From: Ciona savignyi
Lineage: Eukaryota > Chordata > Ascidiacea > Phlebobranchia > Cionidae
NCBI GenBank assembly: GCA_000149265.1
Contig: CH000178.1
Coordinates: forward strand, 12,812-76,811
Direction: 5' to 3'
Length of the DNA stretch: 64,000 nucleotides
Shown piece after piece: positions 56,801 through 64,000 of the stretch. Position 1 is the stretch's first letter. Every line of letters begins with the position of its first letter. Below the pieces are notes generated by a model that was not told where the DNA came from, did no database searches, and worked only from the letters and a program-made list of their open reading frames with translations. A program made the position numbers and the translations under genes.

Positions 56801-57400
56801 AACACAGTTTATGTCCTCTGATTGATACAATGATGACAAATCTGATTATAATTAGTGGTGGGAATTATGGTTGATACGGTGTGGTACGATGATACAATGA
56901 TGACGATTACGGTCGAGAATAGTTGATACACGGTACGGTTGTCTATGCTAAATATAATAAAATAACCAAAGTAGTTGACTTTACGAGTCTAGCGAAATTC
57001 AAAGGTAGCGTACACACTTATTAAACTTTGGGTTTTTATATGAAAATGCGGCATCGGAAGTAAATCAGTTATGTACTGCGACAGTACATAATTTAGTACA
57101 AAGAAACCTATTGCACTGCGGTCTAGTCAACCATCTTTTACATACAACGTTCATGGCGGAAATTAGTATGGTTTAGCAAAGACTTTAAGAAAACTACAAA
57201 CTTACAAAGCACGATTAAATCCTTATCATCGTATTCGTTTGTCTGCGACACATGTTATGATGGCGCTCTACCAATCGCTTGCAGGAAATCCCAGCCTGCT
57301 TTGCCAAAACAACTCCATCATTCGAGGTAGCAAATTCATCTTTGGCCACCGAGTCATTTCTACAACACTCATCGTCACAAGCACCGAGCTACATAGTTAA
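56801..57400. other. No gene seen
   Basis: Unique-looking AT-rich DNA. A run of ATTATGGTTGATACGGTGTGG, GATACAATGATGAC repeats (56829-56935) is mildly repetitive. The frame at 57279-57578 (99 codons, Ser-rich) overlaps repeat X and has no domain. Confidence 0.45.
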
Positions 57401-57414
57401 CTCGGTGCCCAGGT

Positions 57415-57768
57415 GTTGCATTTATGCACCACAAACCATTGATGTTCGTATTTATACCGTGACAAATTATTCATCCATGATAGGCTCTTCACTAAAGTCG
57501 ATTTTGTGTAGAATTCGGTATATACATATCAGTCAGTCGCTTGATCTATTCGGTAACAAGACGTTACATCGTATGTGAAAGCTTGAAATTTGTGGTCAGT
57601 GCGGCAACAGCGTCATCTTACGGCAATATCTCAATACACCACGGATTTGCAATATATCGAAGGAAAACGAAACTTCGTGACTGAGCTTCACGTACAACCG
57701 CAATACTGATCTGCATTTCCACCAGCAAACTTTACCCAATTCCTCGATCCTCGTAACGCAAGGTTCTG
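57415..57768. repeat. Repeat X, right copy
   Basis: Aligned with 48895-49263 (see there). After CGTAACGCAAGG it continues TTCTGCGTGGAATTCCGC, which is absent at the left copy. Confidence 0.85.
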
Positions 57769-58077
57769 CGTGGAATTCCGCTTCCTGCTAACCGCACAAA
57801 TCAATCGTTACCTCAACGTTTGTTTGGCGCGGTATAAAAACCAAGCGGCACGTTGTGCAAATCAGTGTACTGAATATCAACGATCTAAGTTACAACGACA
57901 CGCAAGTGACGTATTACCGAATTATTTCTGAACGGAATCTCGTTTCACCCAGCATTGAGTTCATTGGCCCTCTACCGCCACCTTGGGGCGAGCGCTACAA
58001 AGCGACAATGGTAGGCGTATCCACCAGATGGCGCGATGTAGTGGGAATTTTTGATATTTAAATAATCGGCAATAATA
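57769..58077. other. No gene; short match to the end of copy A
   Basis: ATGGCGCGATGTAGTGGGAAT at 58023-58050 is also found at 39239-39262, directly beyond the right edge of block copy A. A short plus-strand frame (57855-58061) has no domain. Confidence 0.5.
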
Positions 58078-58190
58078 GTACGGTCGTGTGCCCAATGGCT
58101 ATCGCCACCGATTCTTATTTTAATTCTAAACAAAAAAGATCTTGACAAGTTTATCAGTGGTCCGAAACCAAGCCCGGGTAAAATAGTATC
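58078..58190 (+). repeat. SINE family 1, diverged
   Basis: GTACGGTCGTGTGCCCAATG (A-box region) and GTGGTCCGAAACCAAGCCCG (B-box region) at the expected spacing. It is more diverged than the copies at 12.7 and 25.3 kb. Confidence 0.65.
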
Positions 58191-58600
58191 GGTAATGAGA
58201 ACATAATTCCCATTAATTTTCTCGTAAATGCACGGAGTAGTTATAAACGAAATAAAAAAAAACAATATTAATATTAAACATTTTACCTTATTTTTATATT
58301 GAGATAATAAACGTGTGGTTATCAGGTCCAAATTAGTTGAGTTATTACCATATTTATGTTTTATGGACAAAATGCATAAATGAATTTTTTTAAAGAGAGA
58401 TGTTTTCAAAGTGATCATTAAAGATATTCACACAAGAGACTCAGCTATTAAAATGGAATATGGTTGGTTTTATAAATTTGTCAAAACAACTAAATTCTTA
58501 TGGCAGTTGGCGGCACAATTTCGCTTCAGACACCACAAAGCCATTTATATACGGCGTAACTCATACCATTACTTCCTCTCTATGGATTGCCACCTTACGT
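58191..58600. other. AT-rich DNA before the R1-like element
   Basis: Open frames on both strands (57972-58418 minus; 58411-58620 plus) lack recognisable motifs. Nothing else is seen. Confidence 0.4.
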
Positions 58601-59339
58601 GGGAAAGGGGGGGGGTTTGAGTTTCCAATGAACCCAAGAGCAATGCCATCGGGGGATGAATTTTCTACCCCTGGCAGGGTCACCCATGGGGTGGTAAGGT
58701 CGAAGGGTGAGGAACTGACAAAGCTGCAATCCACTTTCGAGTTACCGTTAAGCTACTGTAATGGTATGTGAAAGGGGAATATGTGAAAGGGGAATGCGTC
58801 TTCCGAACTGCAAAGGCCACCTGGTGGTTGAGCATTATGCCACTTCAGATAGGTGGTGTAACTCCAACACGGTACTTGGGGGGTTGGCGCACTAGGGGCA
58901 CCGCGGTACCGAGAGTAGCGCCTCGGCTACTAGGGGGTAAACCCTTGCGAGGGTGCGAGTATCAAGTCCAGTCGTAGACATATCAATGGCCTGAGTCTCA
59001 GTGGGCTGATTCCCCATCTGTGTACGAGGGTCGGCTGGAGCTGTTGAAAGATGGTCGGAGTCCTATGGAGAGTCGAAACTGCGGGAGTGCGTTTTGCCTG
59101 GCCTTGTTGCCTCGGCCGTGCCGAGAACGTAAGTCGGACCCTAGAGGGGGCAAAAACCCTATTGTATAGCATGGAACGAAAAAAATCAACAAAAACAACC
59201 CTCTGATGATGGTTTTCTTCACCTCCTTACCGAGGTTGGCCGACATACCGGAGGCAAACCTAGACAAAGCGAGCATTTAATGCTCTGCGGCGTCACCCCC
59301 TACAACCTCTGCGGCACTCCAAGCTTCATTCAGCGATAG

Positions 59340-60338
59340 CGATGGGGTTTCCGCTGTCACTTCGGTGACATCTCCACTGGCACATAAGCTTTCAAATCTA
59401 ACGATGGAGCAAGCGGAGCTGTCTGACTTGTCAGACAGTGGTGAAGCAAACTCCATTCGGCGGACACGAGAAGCCTTTAAGCCAGAACCTTCCAAGGCAG
59501 AGTACAGAAAAAAAAATCGTGCGGCAGAAGGCTCGAAAACGAGCCCAAAAAGCCAATGATAATCTCTGCAATCGTCCCGGCCCCAGCAACACCTCAACGC
59601 CCACAGCTGCCCCCACTGGGGAAGGCAAAGTGGGCGCCAGCGGGTCCTCTCAGCGGAAAAGACAGAGTAAAACTCCCTCTTCCACCACCCCTACTCCGGC
59701 CACACAAAAAACCCCGTGGACCATCTGCGTCGTCCACACGAGCCACGTCATATGCAGATGCGGCAAACAGCAGCCTTAGACTTCATGTTCTACCTGCTAT
59801 CGGGTCGGAAAGTCTTGTCCAGGCTGATATCCGCTACATCGAGAGTGCTATGACAGACTACATGTTGGACGGCACACTTCCTCTTATAAAGACCAAAGGG
59901 CTTGTGTTGCTAAAGACAGGTACCATGAAGGTCACCTGTATGGATGCAGCATCACTGGCGGCCTTCAGGAGGTTTATCCGTGGTTTACCACCAATGCCAG
60001 GTAAGAACATTGACTACGCAGCAAATAGACCCGAAGATCGTCTTAACGAACGGGTCTACACTGTCTGGGTCTCTGACCCGAAGGTTCGAACAAACCCGGA
60101 ACGGTTTATTCGTCTTCTCGGGTTCCAAAACTCCGAACTTCCGATTATTAAGTTCCACGTCCGTGGGTACATCGGCGATATGACGGAAGAAGGCACACAC
60201 CTACGTGTAGGTGTGGAGATGTCTGCAATTGAAGATCTGCGCAAGGTGGACTTCAGCCCTCACTACATGGTGGGCGGGTCTTCTCACTTTTGTGGGAAAC
60301 CGGTCCGTGGAAGCCACTACCCACTCAGTGTCTCTTAA
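59340..60338 (+). pseudogene. R1-like LINE ORF1 with frameshifts
   Basis: An ATG at 59404 (MEQAELSDLSDSGEANSIRR) opens an acidic then basic N-terminal region. The frame changes near 59520 (to KARKRAQKANDNLCNRPGPS) and again near 59715. From there TSYADAANSSLRLHVLPAIG, MTVTCMDAASLAAFRRFIR-like sequence and PERFIRLLGFQNSELPI continue to a stop at 60338. The C-terminal part has the shape of the DUF4780-type RNA-binding domain found in ORF1 of Jockey/R1-group elements. No CCHC knuckle is visible. It is decayed by two shifts. Confidence 0.75.
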
Positions 60339-60351
60339 ACACTAGTGTGTG

Positions 60352-61902
60352 ATGGAGGCTCTGAAAAAGACTAGCAAGGACCTTGTTCTTTGCCAGATCA
60401 ACTTGCACCATTGTATAGCAGCCGCCCAACAATTAATGGGTCGGTTCCAAAGAATGGGGCAAACACCACTTGCCCTTATACAGGAACCATACTGTAAGCG
60501 AGGAAAAGTGGCCTTTGTTCCTCAGAATGCTTGCTGCTTTTCTAAAGGAATTTAAGCAAGCCATGTGGGGAAGCACTGACTGCAATAGTCGGGGAGATGC
60601 CCTTATGGAGTATTTAATGAGCACAAGGCTGTCAGTATGCAATACTGGCAACTCTCCGACCTTTGTCACCAGAAACAGAGCTGAGGTTCTCGATCTCACT
60701 CTGTGCTCTGTCAATCTGCTTTCAAAGGTGTAAGACTGGAAGGTCAACAAAGAAGCTTCTTTGTGCGACCACCAATTAATAACTTTCAGGGTGAACAACC
60801 TTTGTAAGGCCACTTCATCGCATCACAGGAATATTCGCAAAACTGACTGGATGCTCTACTTGCAAGAACTTACTCTCCTGTGTGAGGCAATTCCAGCTGC
60901 ACCTCCAAAAACTGCTAAGGAGGTTGACATCCTGGCGAAAGCTGTCGAAACAGCCATTACCTTAAATCGTGTCGCCGGATCAAAGGAACATCAAATGACA
61001 CTTCTTCCTGGTGGTGCGCAGAACTCACACTTCTGCGTCGCTGTGCGAGACGCTCCCACAGGAAAGCTCTTAAGCGTAAGACTCATGCCGCATGGGATGA
61101 GTCCAAGGCAAGCACCCAAACTTACAAAAGTGCCACTCGCTCCAGAAAACGGGCGTCTTGGCGCAAACTGTGTGAAGAGGTGAATACCTTGCCAGCAATG
61201 CAACGGCTTCATCGAATCCGAAGCATCGCTCTCTTTAGATTGGATCTCTACAGAAATCAAATGGTGATTTCACCAGCACTCCATCTGAAACCGTACACGC
61301 TCTACTGGACGCACACTTCCCAGAGAACGTAAAGAATCAAGGATCATCTACTAACCACGTTAAACAATGGTCCTCAATCCAAGCTAGCGATGAAGTGCTA
61401 GTCAACAACATCATCACCGCTGAAAGAATTAAGGCTGCTTATACACCATTTAAGCCTTTTAAAAGCCCAGTGCCTGATTGAATCTATCCAATACTTATTC
61501 AAAAAGGATTGCATATACTGTGCCCCGTTCTTATCCAGACCTTTAAAGCATCTCTCCTGTTAGGTTTTATCCCACGAAGATGGCTGGTCGCGAAAGTGGT
61601 TTTCCCACCCAAACCAGGGAAGGAAGACTACTCACTGGCAAAAGCCTATCGACCCCTGAGTCTCATGTCATTCGTGATGAAAGACTTCGAGAGACTCATA
61701 CTTTGGTATCTGCAGGAGGGACCTATTGGACAATCCCCCCTACACCCCAACCAATATGCATATAGAGCAGGATTTTCTACCGAAGATGCCCTTCACAATA
61801 TGATCATCAAACTGGAAAAGGCAGTCTTCCAAAACCAATATGCACTCGGAGTATTTCTGGATATTGAAGGAGCCTTCTCTAATGCCACTTTTTTTTGTCT
61901 TT
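60352..61902 (+). pseudogene. R1-like LINE ORF2, endonuclease and partial RT, broken
   Basis: ATG 60352 gives LVLCQINLHHCIAAAQQLM and LALIQEPYCKRGKVAFVP, the start of an R1-group endonuclease. The middle of the domain is deleted; WGSTDCNSRGDALMEYL, TFVTRNRAEVLDLTL and CDHQLITFRVNN (SDH changed to CDH) follow with stops between. RT begins near 61250 and shows GFIPRRWLVAKVVFPPKPGK, AYRPLSLMSFVMKDFERLIL, HPNQYAYRAGFSTEDALHN and LGVFLDIEGAFSNATF. It ends before the FADD box. At least four breaks are present. Fragment A at 8.5-9.9 kb retains the endonuclease middle that is missing here. Confidence 0.88.
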
Positions 61903-62083
61903 TTTAGTTTATTCGCGATACAAACACATTTCCCGGCAAGCCCGTCGAAATACACAATAATTGAAATCACAAGAAATCAATGTAATGAGCGAAATATTTC
62001 ACAATTATTCACATTATTTACAAAACGTCAAACTACATACATATTTATTATTAAATTATTACGTCAATTCAAAAAAAATACAG

Positions 62084-62223
62084 TGTTCATGATGTTTAGG
62101 TTGAATGGCGATGACGAGATTGTCCTGAAGACCATGACGATTCAAGTAGATTGGCTTAAGAAGATGCGGAAAATCTGGGGTGTAAAAGTTTCAAGCGAAA
62201 GACTCTGCTATGCAAGAAATTTG
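62084..62223 (+). CDS. Possible isolated exon of unknown gene
   Basis: Downstream of an AT-rich stretch ending AAAAAAAATACAG, a 140-base frame reads MFRLNGDDEIVLKTMTIQVD, then WLKKMRKIWGVKVSSERLCY and ARNL, and stops at a donor-like TTGGTTAGTC. Its composition is protein-like and GC-richer than its flanks, which contain only stop-rich AT DNA. It does not belong to the R1 element before it or the LINE after it. I do not recognise the protein. It could be a real exon, or part of an unrecognised transposon. Confidence 0.35.
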
Positions 62224-62334
62224 GTTAGTCATATTATTATTATTATTTTGTTTAAAGTTATAGCGGAGTTTAGCATATTACAATGTCTCACTTTGCTTTT
62301 ATAGAAAAAAAAATTAAATAAATAAAAAATAAAA

Positions 62335-62338
<4 letters not shown>

Positions 62339-62378
<40 letters not shown>

Positions 62379-62400
62379 TATATATATATATATATTTATT
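62339..62400. repeat. AT dinucleotide microsatellite
   Basis: A run of AT/TA interrupted by TTTATT. It may represent the 3' tail of the minus-strand LINE that follows. Confidence 0.95.
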
Positions 62401-64000
62401 AATTATTAATATTATTTCAGATGATATTAAATTCCTATATAAAAGGATTGAATTCATCTTTTAATTTAAATTTTTTGTAGGGTATAATTTGATCATGATA
62501 CGTCGTAGGAATATTTTAAATTTTGTTTTAACGATCCATAGAGATTTTCTCATGAATTCGTCATTATTCCAAATATATGTATTAGAGATATCCAAACGTT
62601 TTTTCTCTTGCAATATATGACTTTTAGTTATATTTAATAGGTAGAAGTTCTTCTTTTTGGGGAAGAACGTTACAGTTATATAATATTAAGTTATTTGATT
62701 TACTATAGTTACCATATGATATATTATTTATATAAGTGTAGATATTATCAATTATATTATTTATTATGTTCCATCTAGTTAGTAGGTTAATTATGTTATC
62801 TTTGGACCCTTTACAAAATTTACATCGTCTTATTAGTATTTGCCCATTATAATGGTTTGAAAAGGATTTTGACGTAAACCAATCCCCCGTGAAGAATTAT
62901 ATTTTGAGCTATTTTATAACTATTATCGCGTTCAATATGATTAAAAAAGGAAGTTACATTTTTAATATTTAGCCAGATATTTTGCCATTGATAATTTCGC
63001 GATTAATTTCAATTTTAGTTTAAGCGCGATTTCTTGTATTAAAACAACATAAAAGTCTTTAGTTTTGCCATTTTCCCAGTCATAGTCTTGTTTATTTAAT
63101 TTGAAAAAAGAGTGGCGCAATTCTCGGAAAAAATCGTTGGGGTAAGCAGAATTTGGTTTACTACTACTATATAAAGTTTTATTAATAAGTTTCATTGTTG
63201 ATCCAAGATTGCATCTTGACCATTCCTGCCAAATTTCCATTATCCGTTGAATCTGTTTGAGTTTATATAGTCGCATCGCTTTCATTGCCTCTATTCTAAT
63301 TTTTATATTTGGTATCGCTAATCCCCCGTTATTCATTAATGCATAAAATTTTTCGCGTTTCATTAGTTCCCATTTAGTGGGAAACCAAAGAAAATTAAAT
63401 AAAGCCGTATTTATTTTATTCAGAGATACTTTTGGGAGTGAAATTATTTCGCCAATAGAATTAATTTGATGGAATATTAATGTATTAATTAGTAATTTTT
63501 TAAACCGTAATGTTAATTTACGTCTTTTATTAATGTTAAGCGTGTTTAATATACATTTTAAATATTTGTCCCAATTAAGATTATTACATTCATTTATTAA
63601 ATTAAAAGTTATTCCCAGAATTCTAATATTTTCCACAATATTAATATTCGGGTATGTTAGTCTAATTTTGCTTATTGCCTCCTCATCGTTACTTATTACC
63701 TGGGTTTTGGTTATATAAATTTTTTGTTCCGTAATATTTCCATATAATTCAAGTTCTTTAAAAATAGGTAGTATTGAATTTTTATCATTAATAAGTATAG
63801 TTAAGTCATCGGCATATTGTTCAGTTTTTAATTCTATTTGGTTTAATTTATATCCAATTATGTTTTGATTATTGTTTATTTTACGGGTTAAGACCTCCAT
63901 ACTTAATATAATATTATGCTAAGTGGACATCCTTGTCTTATTCCACGTTTTATTTTAATTTTGGGAGTAAAAGTACCATTTATTTCAATTTTGCCGTTTA
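62401..64000 (-). pseudogene. LINE reverse transcriptase, C-terminal part, running off the window
   Basis: On the minus strand, 63985-63900 reads KRGIRQGCPLSIIL (RT domain 4 motif), then after a one-base shift MEVLTRKINNNQNIIGYKLN and EQYADDLTILIND (catalytic YADD box, intact) at about 63825. The frame stays open for 312 codons to 62962, through RILGITFN, LTLRFKKLLINTLIFHQINS, FNFLWFPTKWELMKREKFY and NNGGLAIPNIK. These are thumb and C-terminal features of the L1/Tx1-like group. Beyond the stop, 62860-62800 shows ILIRRCKFCKGSKDN, the usual C-terminal Cys motif, in other frames. The extremely AT-rich codon use (Asn, Lys, Ile) differs from the LINE at 25-30 kb, so it is another family. The 3' end probably lies near 62400. 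Confidence 0.85.

Larger units (their letters stand above)
58601..61905 (+). mobile_element. R1-like LINE copy B, 3'-truncated
   Basis: A GC-rich 5' leader (58600-59340, for example GGCACCGCGGTACCGAGAG and GTAAACCCTTGCGAGGGTGC) stands out against the AT-rich surroundings. ORF1 and the start of ORF2 follow. The element stops in the RT palm at about 61902, directly after the FLDIEGAFSNATF motif, and is followed by unrelated AT-rich DNA. The abrupt change of base composition at both ends marks the borders. Confidence 0.85.

Overview
The window is animal nuclear DNA. It is AT-rich, has spliced genes with GT/AG sites, and most of it is transposable-element sequence in several nested layers. An NLR-type (NACHT) immune gene, retro-pseudogenes of eRF3 and eEF1A, Tx1-like and R1-like LINEs, BEL/Pao and Ty3/gypsy LTR elements, and hAT, PIF/Harbinger, piggyBac-like, mariner-like and Mutator-like DNA elements together suggest an invertebrate deuterostome. 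A tunicate such as Ciona is my guess, but the sequence alone does not prove it.

Only one host gene is well supported. It is an NLR on the minus strand: a small exon at about 11721-11880 splices, with matching phase, over a 7.06 kb intron into a 1.74 kb NACHT exon (2921-4662). That exon ends at a good donor, so further exons (probably LRRs) should lie to the left. Possible isolated exons of unknown genes are noted at 62084-62223 (+) and in Harbinger-derived DNA.

Layout. 0-3 kb: 43-bp minisatellite, eRF3 retro-pseudogene, AT-rich DNA. 3-12 kb: NLR gene whose intron holds a hAT MITE, SINEs and an R1 LINE fragment split by a mariner-like MITE. 12-19 kb: SINEs, eEF1A pseudogene, then two oppositely oriented hAT elements carrying tandem ~335-bp repeats, forming a 5-kb inverted structure. 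19-25 kb: composite SINE repeats and a Harbinger element with a broken MADF-domain gene. 25.4-30.5 kb: decayed Tx1-like LINE inserted in a SINE tail. 31.5-32.3 kb: TTAA-flanked inverted-repeat element. 33.06-39.23 kb and 49.26-56.80 kb: two copies of one duplicated block, each altered by its own insertions (gypsy and Mutator-like in the first; BEL and nested hAT in the second), so each copy supplies an empty site for most of the insertions in the other. Between them lie a 1-kb 22-bp minisatellite, a gypsy protease fragment, a second Harbinger element, a piggyBac-like element and a third diverged piece of the block. 58.6-61.9 kb: R1-like LINE with GC-rich 5' end. 62.4-64 kb: another LINE on the minus strand running off the window.

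The elements are mostly non-autonomous or decayed. The two LTR elements independently keep gag and lose most of pol. I found no tRNA or rRNA gene, CRISPR array or bacterial-style defence system. The best candidates for something undescribed are the paired hAT elements loaded with a dispersed ~335-bp satellite, the gag-only LTR derivatives, and the cysteine-rich C-terminus of the Tx1-like ORF1.
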